DNA of 64,000 nucleotides from Micromonospora cabrerizensis (GCF_022230955.1 NZ_JAKKFI010000040.1:1-64000); one strand, 5' to 3'. Numbered from the stretch's first letter, positions 8,844 through 17,564 are shown. Notes: generated from the letters alone by a model not told the origin. Numbers and translations are program-made.

Positions 8844-10913
8844 GTGGCTCGCAGTGTGTATCTGACCAGCGTCGGTTCGGGCGGGGGCAAGTCGACCATC
8901 GCCCTCGGGCTGGCGGAGCTGTTGTCCCGCCAGGTCGGGCGGATCGGCGTGTTCCGGCCGCTCGTCGCCGACACCGGCCAGGACCCGATCCTCGCCCTGC
9001 TCAGCGAGCGTTACCGGGTCGATCTGCCGCTGGCCGAGCTGGCCGGGGCGAGCTACGCCGAAGCGGCTTCGCTGGTCGCCGACGGCCGGCGGGAGGAGCT
9101 GATCTCCACCGTCGTCGAGCGGTACCGGGCGGTGGAACGGCAGTGCCCGGCCGTGGTCGTGGTGGGCAGCGACTTCGACGACCCGGGGGATCCGGCCCGC
9201 CCCCGCGAGTTGGCCTTCAACGCCCGGCTGGCCACCGAGTTCGGCAGCGTGGTGGTGCCGGTCGTGGACGGCTTCGGCCAGGAGCCGGCCGCGGTCGCGG
9301 CGGCGGTGCGCGGGGCGTACCACGATCTGGCCGACCTGGGCGCGACGGTGCTCGCGGTGATCGCCAACCGGGTGCCCGGGCCGATGACGCTGCCCGACCT
9401 GCCGGTCCCCGCGTACGCCATCCCGGAGGTGCCCACCGTGTCGGCGCCGACGGTGGCCGAGGTGGCGGCGGCGCTCGGCGCCACCCTGCTGGCCGGGGAC
9501 GACGCCGCGCTCAGCCGGGACGTGCTGGACTTCGTGGTCGGTGCGGCACACGTGCCGACCCTGCTGGACCACCTCACCGAAGGCGCTCTGGTGATCACCC
9601 CCGGGGACCGGGCCGACCTGCTCGTCGCCGCGAGCGCCGCACACGTGGCCGGGCAGGTGTCGGTGGCCGGGCTGGTGCTCACCCTCGGCGAGCAGCCCGA
9701 CCCTCGGGTCATGCGGTTGGTGGAGGGGCTGAACACCGGGCTCGCGGTGCTGTCCGTGCGCAGCGACAGCTACGACACGGTGGCCGCGTCGAGCCGGATC
9801 GAGGGCCGGCCCAGCACGGCCAACCCGCGCAAGGTGGAGGCGGCGCTGGGCGCGTTCGAGCGCTGCGTGGACACCGACGACCTGGCCCGCCGGCTGCGGG
9901 TCAGCCGGTCGACCCGGGTCACCCCGCTGATGTTCGAGAACGAGCTGATCGACCGGGCCCGTTCGCAGCGCCGGCACCTGGTGCTGCCGGAGGGCACCGA
10001 CGATCGGATCCTGCGGGCGGCGGAGATCCTGCTGCGCCGGGGGGTGGCCGAGCTGACGCTACTGGGCCGGCCGGACGACGTGGCCCGGCGCACCCGCGAG
10101 CTGGGCATCGACCTCGGCGACGCGAACGTGGTCGACCCGGTCGCCAGTGACTGGCGGGACGACTTCGCGGCCGAGTACGCGCGGCTGCGCGCCCACCGGG
10201 GCGTGACCGCCGAGCTGGCGCACGACATCGTGGCCCAACCGAACTACTTCGGCACCCTGATGGTGGCGACCGGACGAGCCGACGGCATGGTCTCCGGCGC
10301 CACGCACACCACCGCCGCCACGATCCGACCGGCGTTCGAGATCATCCGTACCGTGCCGGACGTCTCGGTGGCCTCCAGCGTCTTCTTCATGCTGCTGGCG
10401 GACCGGGTGCTGGTCTACGGAGACTGCGCGGTCAACCGCGACCCGGACGCGGCGCAGCTCGCCGACATCGCGATCTCGTCGGCCGACACCGCCGCCCGGT
10501 TCGGCATCGAACCCCGGGTGGCCATGCTGTCGTACTCCACCGGCAGCTCCGGTGCCGGCGCCGACGTGGAGAAGGTCGCCGCGGCCACCGCACTGGTACG
10601 CGAACGGCGGCCCGACCTGCTGGTCGAGGGGCCGATCCAGTACGACGCGGCGATCGACCCGGCGGTGGCGGCGACGAAACTGCCGGGGAGCCCGGTCGCC
10701 GGGCACGCCACGGTCTTCATCTTCCCGGACCTGAACACCGGCAACAACACGTACAAGGCGGTGCAGCGTTCGGCCGGGGCGGTCGCCGTCGGCCCGGTCA
10801 TGCAGGGCCTGCGACGGCCGGTCAACGACCTGTCCCGTGGCGCGGGAGTGCCGGACATCGTCAACACCGTGGCGATCACCGCCATCCAGGCGGCCACCGA
10901 GGAGGCGTCGTGA
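8844..10913 (+). CDS. pta: phosphate acetyltransferase, three-domain form
   Basis: The enzyme interconverts acetyl-CoA and acetyl phosphate in the cytoplasm. At 689 residues it is the long three-domain type. The N-terminal 1-200 is a BioD/AAA-like domain with a P-loop-like GSGGGKSTIALGL segment. Residues about 200-330 form a DRTGG regulatory domain. Residues about 360-689 are the catalytic PTA domain, which begins near MFENELIDRARSQRRHLVLPEG and includes ATGRADGMVSGATHTTA and YSTGSSGAGADVEKV. The GTG start has AAGGGG just upstream. The stop overlaps the GTG of ackA, so the two are a coupled operon. A long palindrome lies immediately upstream and may affect expression. Confidence 0.96.
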   Translation: MARSVYLTSVGSGGGKSTIALGLAELLSRQVGRIGVFRPLVADTGQDPILALLSERYRVDLPLAELAGASYAEAASLVADGRREELISTVVERYRAVERQCPAVVVVGSDFDDPGDPARPRELAFNARLATEFGSVVVPVVDGFGQEPAAVAAAVRGAYHDLADLGATVLAVIANRVPGPMTLPDLPVPAYAIPEVPTVSAPTVAEVAAALGATLLAGDDAALSRDVLDFVVGAAHVPTLLDHLTEGALVITPGDRADLLVAASAAHVAGQVSVAGLVLTLGEQPDPRVMRLVEGLNTGLAVLSVRSDSYDTVAASSRIEGRPSTANPRKVEAALGAFERCVDTDDLARRLRVSRSTRVTPLMFENELIDRARSQRRHLVLPEGTDDRILRAAEILLRRGVAELTLLGRPDDVARRTRELGIDLGDANVVDPVASDWRDDFAAEYARLRAHRGVTAELAHDIVAQPNYFGTLMVATGRADGMVSGATHTTAATIRPAFEIIRTVPDVSVASSVFFMLLADRVLVYGDCAVNRDPDAAQLADIAISSADTAARFGIEPRVAMLSYSTGSSGAGADVEKVAAATALVRERRPDLLVEGPIQYDAAIDPAVAATKLPGSPVAGHATVFIFPDLNTGNNTYKAVQRSAGAVAVGPVMQGLRRPVNDLSRGAGVPDIVNTVAITAIQAATEEAS

Positions 10914-12025
10914 GTCGGGTGCTGGTGCTCAACTGCGGGTCGTCGTCGGTGAAGTGGCGCCGCTACGACGGTGACCGGGTGCTCGACCACGGCACCGTCG
11001 AGCGGGTCGGTGAGCCCGGTGGGGGCCCGGCGGACCACGCCACCGCCGTCCGCCAGATCCTGGACGGGCTGGACCTGACCGGGTTGGCCGCGGTCGGGCA
11101 CCGGGTGGTGCACGGTGGCCGGACGTTCAGCGCGCCGGTGCTGGTCGACGACGCGGTCCTGGCCGCGATCAGGGACCTGGTGCCGCTCGCCCCGCTGCAC
11201 AACCCGGCCAACCTGGCCGGCATCGAGGTGGCCCGCGCGGCGCTGCCGGGCGTCCCGCAGGTCGCCGTCTTCGACACCGCGTTCCACCACACCCTGCCGG
11301 AGGCCGCCGCGACGTACGCGGTCGACCGGGAGGTCGCCGAGCGGTACGACATCCGCCGGTACGGCTTCCACGGCACCTCGCACGCGTACGTGTCCCGCCG
11401 CACCGCAGAGCTGCTGGGCCGCCCGTACGAGCAGCTCAACACGATCACCCTGCACCTGGGCAACGGGGCCAGCGCCTGCGCGGTGGCGAACGGTCGCAGC
11501 GTCGCCACCTCGATGGGCATGTCCCCGTTGCAGGGGCTGGTGATGGGCACCCGCAGCGGTGACCTGGACCCGACGGTGATCTTCCACCTGCGCCGGGAGG
11601 CCGGGCTGTCGGTGGACGAGATCGACGACCTGCTCAACCACCGCAGCGGCCTGCTCGGGTTGACCGGCGCCAACGACATGCGCGAGGTGCTCCAGCGCCG
11701 GGCGGCCGGTGACCGGGCGGCGGAGCTGGCCTTCGACGTGTACTGCCGGCGGATCACCGAGTACGTCGGGGCGTACTACGCGCTGCTCGGCCACGTCGAC
11801 GCGATCACCTTCACCGCCGGGGTCGGCGAACACGCGGCGCCGGTCCGGGCTGCCGCCCTGGCCGGCCTGGACCGGCTCGGCATCGCCGTGGACGATGCCC
11901 GCAACGGCGGCGACGGCGACCGGGTGATCTCACCCGACGACGCCGAGGTGAGCGTCTGCGTCATCCGCACCGACGAGGAACGGGAGATCGCCCGGCAGAC
12001 CCGGGACGTGGTCGCGCACCGCTGA
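10910..12025 (+). CDS. ackA: acetate kinase
   Basis: The enzyme interconverts acetyl phosphate plus ADP with acetate plus ATP and completes the Pta-AckA pathway. ASKHA-fold motifs are clear: VLNCGSSSVKW at the N-terminus, GHRVVHGG near 60-70, RYGFHGTSHAYV, HLGNGAS, MGMSPLQGLVMGTRSGDLDP and FTAGVGEH near the C-terminus. At 371 residues it is slightly shorter than the usual ~395, with the difference spread over loops; no catalytic motif is missing. The start overlaps the pta stop (GTGA). It converges with the gene at 12047, and a small hairpin (GATCCG at 12031-12036 with CGGATC at 12043-12048) spans the junction. Confidence 0.96.
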   Translation: MSRVLVLNCGSSSVKWRRYDGDRVLDHGTVERVGEPGGGPADHATAVRQILDGLDLTGLAAVGHRVVHGGRTFSAPVLVDDAVLAAIRDLVPLAPLHNPANLAGIEVARAALPGVPQVAVFDTAFHHTLPEAAATYAVDREVAERYDIRRYGFHGTSHAYVSRRTAELLGRPYEQLNTITLHLGNGASACAVANGRSVATSMGMSPLQGLVMGTRSGDLDPTVIFHLRREAGLSVDEIDDLLNHRSGLLGLTGANDMREVLQRRAAGDRAAELAFDVYCRRITEYVGAYYALLGHVDAITFTAGVGEHAAPVRAAALAGLDRLGIAVDDARNGGDGDRVISPDDAEVSVCVIRTDEEREIARQTRDVVAHR

Positions 12026-12046
12026 CGACCGATCCGAGGCGGCGGA

Positions 12047-12664
12047 TCAGCGACGGGTTTTACGCCGACGCCGGGCACTGACGGTGCGGCGGACCCGATC
12101 CCGGCCGGGCCCCCGTCTGGCCCGGGTCGGGCCGGGAGCCCGGTCCGGCAGGGTGGCCGACCAGACCATGATCCCACCGGTCACGGCGAAGGCCAGACCG
12201 AAGGGGATGCCGCCCCAGGCGTTGAGGACGAACACCGAATCGTCGGTGTTGCCGTTCTCGGCGAGGAACTCCTCGGGGTGCACCGGGTCGACCCACACCC
12301 GCAGCGCCGCCGGCGGTTCCTCGGTGCAGCCGCCGGCCGAACCACAGAGGATCCGCTCGGAATACCGGACACCCTCGTAGTCGTACCCGACCCGGATGGT
12401 GTCGGTGCCGCCGCCACGTCCGGTGGTGTCCCGGCGGTCGCTCACCTCAGCCAGAACCGGCACACCCTCGGCCCGTAACCGCTCAGCCTTGGTGTGCAGG
12501 TGCCACTTGTAACCGGCGACGCTTGTCGCGTACGCGAGGCTGGCGAGCAGGAGCAGGGCACCCAGGACGGCCGGACCGCGGCGGATGCTCCGGAGCCTGG
12601 TGAGCAGGGACGCCGACGGGTCGTCCGCTGGCCGCGAGTCGAGCGCGTCGGCCCGGTCCGGCAC
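12047..12664 (-). CDS. hypothetical membrane protein, DUF3592-like
   Basis: The 205-residue protein has a short cytoplasmic N-terminus and a first membrane segment at about residues 31-50 (GPAVLGALLLLASLAYA). An extracytoplasmic domain of roughly 100 residues follows, containing RADGVPVLAEV-like and VRVWVDPVHPEEFL-like strands. A second membrane segment lies near 150-170 and a very basic Arg-rich tail ends the protein. Two segments around a strand-rich loop resemble DUF3592 proteins. Two Cys residues in the loop (ILCGSAGGCTEE) could form a disulfide. The GTG start lies two bases after the stop of the small membrane protein upstream, so they are probably cotranscribed. The function is unknown. 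Confidence 0.75.
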   Translation of the reverse strand: MPDRADALDSRPADDPSASLLTRLRSIRRGPAVLGALLLLASLAYATSVAGYKWHLHTKAERLRAEGVPVLAEVSDRRDTTGRGGGTDTIRVGYDYEGVRYSERILCGSAGGCTEEPPAALRVWVDPVHPEEFLAENGNTDDSVFVLNAWGGIPFGLAFAVTGGIMVWSATLPDRAPGPTRARRGPGRDRVRRTVSARRRRKTRR

Positions 12665-12666
12665 GC

Positions 12667-12840
12667 TCAGCTCGTCGCGAGCCAGGCGACGAGGGCGACC
12701 AGCACGACCACGACGACCGCCGCGCCGATGATCAGCGGCAGGCGGGATGGCGACTCCACTGGCGCGGCGGCCTCCGGCGTCTGGCTGAACGCGCGGAACG
12801 CCTCGGTGTTGCCACTGGGGTCGGTGTAGTTCTCAGGCAT
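12667..12840 (-). CDS. small single-span C-terminal membrane protein
   Basis: The 57-residue protein opens MPENYTDPSGNTEAF and ends with one hydrophobic helix of about 22 residues (LPLIIGAAVVVVVLVALVAW). It therefore looks tail-anchored, with its N-terminus in the cytoplasm. A longer reading frame continues upstream, but the ATG at 12838-12840 is the first sensible start. It is followed after two bases by the DUF3592-like gene, which suggests a joint membrane role. No family was recognised. Confidence 0.65.
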   Translation of the reverse strand: MPENYTDPSGNTEAFRAFSQTPEAAAPVESPSRLPLIIGAAVVVVVLVALVAWLATS

Positions 12841-12997
12841 GCCGGTGACCCTAGCGAAGCCGGTCCAGGCGCACCGCCCCCGCCCACACCACCTGCCCGG
12901 GTCGACCCGCCCGGCGGAGCGGACCCGACCGGGTGGTGGGCAGAGCCGGGCCGGACGGCGGGGTCGTCGCGCACGCTCGGGCACCTACCGTGGACCC

Positions 12998-13891
12998 ATG
13001 GGGGCGCGACGGCTGGTCGCCGTACTGGTGACGGCACTGGTGGCGGGCTGCGCACCGGCCACCGCCGCGACCGACGAGGCCACCGGGCCGGTGTCGGCGC
13101 GTCGGGCGCCCGAGGGGTCGTACGCCGTCGGCGTGCGTACGCTCACCCTCGATCCGCGCTCGGCGCGCCCCCTGCCGGTGACGATCTGGTTCCCGGCGTC
13201 GGCGGACGGGGTGGCGGCCGGCCGGTTCCCGGTGGTGGTCTACAGCCACGGGCTGGGCAGCCGACCCGATCTGCACGCCGGGCTCACGACCCGCTGGGCG
13301 GCGGCGGGGTTCGTGGTGGCCGCTCCCGCGTACCCGCACACCCGGCAGGGTGCCGCCCACTTCACCCGAGCCGACGTGCGCAACCAGCCGGCCGACGCGT
13401 GGCGGCTGATCCGGCACCTCGGGCGGCTCGACCGCAACAGCGAGGATCCGCTCGCCGGTCACCTGGACCTGACGTCGGTCGCCGCCGCAGGGCACTCGGC
13501 GGGCGGTTTCACCACCTCCGGCATGTTCAGCGAGGGGCATCCGGCCCGGTTGCGCGCCGGGATCGTGATCGCCGGGGGCGGGCTGCCGGGCAGTTTCGCG
13601 GGGCCGGTCGCGCCGGTGCTCTTCGTGCACGGCACGGCCGACGCCGTGGTGCCGCTGACGGTCGGACGGGCGGCGTACGGGCGCACCCCCGGCCCGGCCG
13701 CGTTCCTCAGCCTGCTCGGCCAGGACCACGGCGCGTACCTCACGCCGGGCCACCCGGGCTTCGCCCCGGTCCTCGCCACCACCACCGACTTCCTGCGCTG
13801 GACGCTCTACGGCGACAGGGCGGCAGGCGCACGTCTCCCCGCCGACGCCCGCACTCCCCTGACCCGCTACGAGTTCCGCCCCGCCCCCTGA
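12998..13891 (+). CDS. lipoprotein alpha/beta hydrolase (chlorophyllase/PET-hydrolase-like)
   Basis: The 297-residue protein is predicted to be exported and lipidated: a basic N-terminus, a hydrophobic core and LVAGC at about residues 14-18. The mature part is an alpha/beta hydrolase with an oxyanion-type YSHGLGSRPD segment, nucleophile elbow GHSAGG, acid motif HGTADAVVP and a catalytic His in QDHGAY. This arrangement belongs to the dienelactone/chlorophyllase-like esterases; the natural substrate is unknown. A clear paralogue lies at 15533-16501, with the MerR/aldo-keto reductase pair between them. The ATG at 12998 was chosen because it starts the signal peptide. Downstream it converges with merR after 12 bases. 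Confidence 0.88.
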   Translation: MGARRLVAVLVTALVAGCAPATAATDEATGPVSARRAPEGSYAVGVRTLTLDPRSARPLPVTIWFPASADGVAAGRFPVVVYSHGLGSRPDLHAGLTTRWAAAGFVVAAPAYPHTRQGAAHFTRADVRNQPADAWRLIRHLGRLDRNSEDPLAGHLDLTSVAAAGHSAGGFTTSGMFSEGHPARLRAGIVIAGGGLPGSFAGPVAPVLFVHGTADAVVPLTVGRAAYGRTPGPAAFLSLLGQDHGAYLTPGHPGFAPVLATTTDFLRWTLYGDRAAGARLPADARTPLTRYEFRPAP

Positions 13892-13903
13892 TGCCCTGGC
13901 GCG

Positions 13904-14296
13904 TCACGCCTGGCGGTTCTGGTCGAGCAGGTCCTCGTACACCCCGACCTTGAAGGTGATCAGGTCCAGGCACTGGGCGAGCCGGCCGATCTGGTCGGTG
14001 ACGCGCCCGTGGTGCTCGCGCAGGAGCGCGAGTCGTTCCTCCTCGTTGCCGTTGCCCTCGCGAACGAGGTCGGCGTAGCGGCGGAGCGCGGGCAGCGGCA
14101 TGCCGGAGGCGCGGAGAATGATGCAGATGCTCAGCCAGTCGACGTCGTCCTGGCTGTAGACGCGACGCCCGGCGGCCCCACGGCGTACGGGGGTGACGAA
14201 GACGCCCTGCTGCTCGTAGAAGCGCAGCGCATGCACGCTCAAGCCGGTGCGTTCGGCGACCTGCCCGATGCTCAGACCAGCGGTGACCTCAGCCAT
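13904..14296 (-). CDS. MerR-family transcriptional regulator
   Basis: The 130-residue regulator has an N-terminal winged helix: LSIGQVAERTGLSVHALRFYEQQG at about residues 8-31, then the RRVYSQDDVDWL recognition wing. The dimerisation coiled coil runs from about 75 to 125. No Cys cluster is present in the effector region, so metal or [2Fe-2S] sensing is unlikely. It is transcribed divergently from the aldo-keto reductase. The promoter between them has the elongated spacer typical of MerR targets, so this protein very probably controls the reductase and itself. The effector is unknown, perhaps an aldehyde or an electrophile. Confidence 0.92.
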   Translation of the reverse strand: MAEVTAGLSIGQVAERTGLSVHALRFYEQQGVFVTPVRRGAAGRRVYSQDDVDWLSICIILRASGMPLPALRRYADLVREGNGNEEERLALLREHHGRVTDQIGRLAQCLDLITFKVGVYEDLLDQNRQA

Positions 14297-14316
14297 GCCG
14301 AGCAGGGTAACGAGGG

Positions 14317-14347
14317 TTGACCTAGAGCCGACTCTAGCTCCTACGGT
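14317..14347 (+). promoter_or_regulatory. MerR-type promoter with operator dyad
   Basis: A -35 element TTGACC (14317-14322) is separated by 19 bases from a -10-like TACGGT (14342-14347). The spacer holds a perfect dyad, CTAGAG at 14322-14327 and CTCTAG at 14332-14337, with outer GA/TC matches. An overlong spacer with a central dyad is the hallmark of promoters activated by DNA untwisting by MerR-family proteins. The promoter points at the aldo-keto reductase. Confidence 0.8.
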
Positions 14348-14385
14348 GCCTGGAGATCACCGCTGAATCACCTAGGAGCACCTGC

Positions 14386-15435
14386 ATGCGCTATCGCACC
14401 CTCGGCGGCACCGGCATCGAGGTGAGCACCCACTGCCTCGGGACCATGATGTTCGGTGCCGTCGGCAACCCCGACCACGACGACTGCGTCCGCATCATCC
14501 ACGCTGCCCTCGACCAGGGCATCAACGTCGTCGACACCGCCGACATGTACGGCAGGGGCGAGTCCGAGCAGATCGTGGGCAAGGCGCTGCGTGGGCGCCG
14601 CGACGACGTCGTGCTCGCCACCAAGGTGCACTTCCCGATGGGCGAGGGCCCCAACCAGGGTGGCAACTCGCGGCGGTGGATCCTCAAGGCGGTCGAGGGG
14701 AGCCTCCGGCGGTTGGACACCGACTGGATCGACCTCTACCAGGTGCACCGTCCCGACCCCTCGACCGACATCGAGGAGACGCTCTCGGTGCTCAGCGACC
14801 TCGTCCGCGAGGGCAAGATCCGCGCCTTCGGCTGCTCGACGTTCCCACCCGAGGAGATCGTGGAGGCGCACCAGGTCTCCGAGCGCCGCGGCCTCGGACG
14901 CCTGCGCACCGAGCAGCCGCCGTACTCGATCCTGGCCCGCGGCGTCGAGGCCTCGACCCTGCCGGTTTGTCAGCGCTACGGCATGGGGGTGCTGGTCTGG
15001 AGCCCGCTCGCCTTCGGGTTTCTCAGCGGGAAGTACCGCAGGGACCAGCCCGTCGACCTGACGACCGGACGGGCCGCCCTGCGGCCGGCGCAGTTCGACC
15101 CCGCGATCGCCGAGAACGCCGCCAAGCTGGACGCCGTCGAGAAGCTCGTCGACCTCGCGGCAGGCATCGGCTGCACGCTTCCGCAGCTCGCCATCGCCTT
15201 CACCGTGGCCCATCCGGCCGTCACCTCGGCGATCATCGGACCACGCACCATGCCGCAGCTGGAGGACCTGCTCAAGGGCGCCGCGCTCACCCTGGACGAC
15301 GCGACCCTCGACCGGATCGACGAGATCGTGCCGCCCGGCACCAACCGGTACAACCCGAACGCCGCCTTCCCGCCGCGTTCACTGACCGACACGGCGCTAC
15401 GGCGACGCCCCCTCGCCGACCGTGCGGCGGCCTGA
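14386..15435 (+). CDS. aldo/keto reductase
   Basis: This 349-residue NADPH-dependent oxidoreductase has a TIM-barrel fold. The catalytic tetrad is visible: Asp and Tyr in DTADMYGRGESE (about residues 46-57), Lys in LATKVHFP, and His in YQVHRPDP. The C-terminal cofactor-binding segment IIGPRTMPQLEDLL is present. The YGRGESE and QAPYSIL-like wording groups it with the voltage-gated-channel-beta/YghZ-like AKRs that reduce methylglyoxal and other aldehydes. The start is supported by AGGAG upstream of the ATG. It is divergent from merR and its promoter carries the MerR operator, so it is probably induced by a reactive carbonyl or similar stress; the inducer is inference. Confidence 0.93.
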   Translation: MRYRTLGGTGIEVSTHCLGTMMFGAVGNPDHDDCVRIIHAALDQGINVVDTADMYGRGESEQIVGKALRGRRDDVVLATKVHFPMGEGPNQGGNSRRWILKAVEGSLRRLDTDWIDLYQVHRPDPSTDIEETLSVLSDLVREGKIRAFGCSTFPPEEIVEAHQVSERRGLGRLRTEQPPYSILARGVEASTLPVCQRYGMGVLVWSPLAFGFLSGKYRRDQPVDLTTGRAALRPAQFDPAIAENAAKLDAVEKLVDLAAGIGCTLPQLAIAFTVAHPAVTSAIIGPRTMPQLEDLLKGAALTLDDATLDRIDEIVPPGTNRYNPNAAFPPRSLTDTALRRRPLADRAAA

Positions 15436-15532
15436 GTGAGCCCGACGTCGGGACGCAGCGGCGGGTGATCGGGTGGGCACAGCGCGCCGAAGCCCGCCGG
15501 GCGGGTCCGTCGGGCAGGGCACAATTGGATTC

Positions 15533-16501
15533 ATGTCGCGTCGTGTCACACCCGCACTGATGGCCAGCACCGTGCTGATGGCCGGTCTGGTTGGCTGCTC
15601 AGCGGACACCCGCCCGAGTCAGAGCGGGCAGGCACCGCCGGTCGAGCCGAAGGCCGCCGCCACGCCGACACCGCAGGTCCCCGCCGGGAAGGCCCCGCAG
15701 CGCGCCTTCGCGGTCGGCGTACGCCAACTGAAGCTGAACAGGGACGGCCGCGCGCTGCCGACGACGCTCTGGTACCCGGCGGCCGGGCAGTCCGGCGGCG
15801 CGGCCAAGCGGTCCGCGGCGGCGGCGGAGGGCCGGTTCCCGGTGGTGATGTTCAGTCACGGCCTGGGCGGTCGGCCGGACGATTACGCCACGCTGCTGAC
15901 CACCTGGGCGGCAGCAGGGTTCGTGGTGGCCGCGCCGACGTTCCCGCACACCTCCACGGGCGCGGACAACAACGTCCTCGACGTGCTCAACCAGCCGGCC
16001 GACGTGTCGTACGCGTTGGACCAGGTGCTCGCGTTGGACGCCAAGGCCGACGACCAGTTGCAGGGCCGGTTGGACGCCGACCGGGTGGCCGCGGCCGGGC
16101 ACTCGGCGGGCGGGGTGACCACCATCGGGCTGTTCACCGCCAACCGGGACGAGCGGCTGGACGCGGGTGTGGTGTTCGCGGGCACGGCGCTCGGTGTGGG
16201 CACCGCGTTCGCCGGCGCGGCCGCACCGCAACTGTTCGTGCACGGTGAGCTGGACGAGGTGGTCGAGTACGCGGCGGGCAAGGCCGCGTACGACAAGGTG
16301 CCCTGGCCCAAGGCGATGCTGAGCCTGCCGAAGGGCGACCACGGGCGGACGATGCTCAAGGACAGGGCCGCGCTGCGGGTGGTGTCGGACACGTCCATCG
16401 AGTTTCTCCGCTGGTCGCTCTACGGAGACGCGGCGGCCAAGCAGCGCATCCCCACCGGCGCGGCACGCGGCGACATCGCCACCTTCGACAACCACCTCTG
16501 A
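15533..16501 (+). CDS. lipoprotein alpha/beta hydrolase, paralogue of the 12998 gene
   Basis: The 322-residue lipoprotein has a signal sequence ending LVGCS (Cys about 21), then a Pro/Ala-rich linker and an alpha/beta hydrolase domain. The FAVGVRQLKL opening, FSHGLGGRPDD, AAAGFVVAAPTFPHT, GHSAGG nucleophile elbow, HGELDEVVE acid loop and GDHGRT His motif all align with the copy at 12998-13891. The two are clearly a duplicated pair. The substrate is unknown; cell-surface or secreted esters are likely because of lipidation. It converges with the dehydrogenase at 16611, and the gap is filled by nested hairpins. Confidence 0.88.
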   Translation: MSRRVTPALMASTVLMAGLVGCSADTRPSQSGQAPPVEPKAAATPTPQVPAGKAPQRAFAVGVRQLKLNRDGRALPTTLWYPAAGQSGGAAKRSAAAAEGRFPVVMFSHGLGGRPDDYATLLTTWAAAGFVVAAPTFPHTSTGADNNVLDVLNQPADVSYALDQVLALDAKADDQLQGRLDADRVAAAGHSAGGVTTIGLFTANRDERLDAGVVFAGTALGVGTAFAGAAAPQLFVHGELDEVVEYAAGKAAYDKVPWPKAMLSLPKGDHGRTMLKDRAALRVVSDTSIEFLRWSLYGDAAAKQRIPTGAARGDIATFDNHL

Positions 16502-16526
16502 GCCGGCGGGCCGATCACGACGAAGA

Positions 16527-16596
16527 TCCGCGCAACATCAGTGATGTTGCTGCCTCAGCGCGGCCCGAGGCAGCAGTTTCCCCGATGTTGCGCGGA
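16527..16596. terminator. nested hairpins between convergent genes
   Basis: An outer 13-bp perfect inverted repeat pairs 16527-16539 with 16584-16596. Inside it, GCAACATC (16532-16539) can instead pair with GATGTTGC at 16543-16550 across a 3-base loop. GCTGCCTC (16549-16556) pairs with GAGGCAGC (16567-16574). Two mutually exclusive folds are therefore possible. The position between converging stops fits a bidirectional terminator. Confidence 0.7.
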
Positions 16597-16610
16597 CCAT
16601 GACGGCAGCG

Positions 16611-17564
16611 TCAGGCGGTGTGGTCGATGACGACCTTGCCGAAGGCGTCGCCGGAGTGCAGCCGGGCGAAGGCGTCCTCGACGCGGCTGAACGGCACCAC
16701 GCTGTCCACCACCGGCCGCACCTCGTTCTCGGAGCAGAACGCCAGCAACTCGTACAGCTCCCCCGGGGTGCCCATCGACGTGCCCAGGATCTCCAACTGC
16801 ATCGCGAAGAGCCGGCGCAGGTTGACCGACGGCTGGTGCCCGGCGGTCGCACCGGAGACCACGATCCGGGCCATCGGCGCGGCCGACTTCATCGAGTGGT
16901 CGAAGGTGGCCGCGCCGACCGTCTCGATCACCACGTCCACCCGTTCCGGCAGCCGGGCACCGGGCTCCACGGCGGTGGCGCCGAGGGCGGAGATCCGCTC
17001 CCGCTTGGCGGCGTCGCGGCTGGTCGCGTACACCCGCTTGCCCATCGCGACGGCGAGCGCGACGGCCGCGGTGGCGACGCCACCGCCCGCGCCCTGCACC
17101 AGCACGCTGTCGGCGTCCGCGACACGGCCCTTGGTGGTCAGCATCCGCCAGGCGGTCAGCCAGGCCGTGGGCAGGCACGCCGCGTCGGTCGCCGACATGC
17201 CGTCGGGCAGCGGGACCAGGTTCGACCGGGGTACGGCCACCCGCTCGGCGAGCGTCCCGGCGAAGTGCTCGGAGAGGATGGAGACCCCGCGTGGGTCACC
17301 CGGGGTGACCACCACCGGGTACACGACCATCGGGCGACCCTCCGGGTCGAGCCCCACCGCGTCGCAGCCGAGGATCATCGGCAGCTGGGCCTCGGTGAGG
17401 CCCACGCCGCGCAGTGACCAGAGGTCGTGGTGGTTGAGCGAGGTGGCGCGCACCTGCACGGTCACCCAGTCGTCGGCCGGGTGGGTCGGCTCGGGCCGCT
17501 CACCGACAGTGAGCGCGGTGAGCGGATCGGCGTCGTTGAAGCGGGAGGCGAAGGCAGCACGCAT
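16611..17564 (-). CDS. zinc-independent medium-chain dehydrogenase (quinone oxidoreductase-like)
   Basis: The 317-residue cytosolic MDR-family oxidoreductase has an N-terminal GroES-like domain (VRATSLNHHDLWSLRGVG) and a Rossmann fold with VLVQGAGGGVATAAVALA near the middle. The structural zinc Cys cluster is absent, and the ligand set of the catalytic zinc is incomplete apart from NHHD and GCDAVG segments. A quinone or enone reductase is therefore likelier than a classical alcohol dehydrogenase. The ATG at 17562-17564 is preferred; a GTG three codons upstream (17573) is possible. Neither has a strong ribosome-binding site. The gene is alone and converges with the lipoprotein hydrolase. Confidence 0.88.
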   Translation of the reverse strand: MRAAFASRFNDADPLTALTVGERPEPTHPADDWVTVQVRATSLNHHDLWSLRGVGLTEAQLPMILGCDAVGLDPEGRPMVVYPVVVTPGDPRGVSILSEHFAGTLAERVAVPRSNLVPLPDGMSATDAACLPTAWLTAWRMLTTKGRVADADSVLVQGAGGGVATAAVALAVAMGKRVYATSRDAAKRERISALGATAVEPGARLPERVDVVIETVGAATFDHSMKSAAPMARIVVSGATAGHQPSVNLRRLFAMQLEILGTSMGTPGELYELLAFCSENEVRPVVDSVVPFSRVEDAFARLHSGDAFGKVVIDHTA

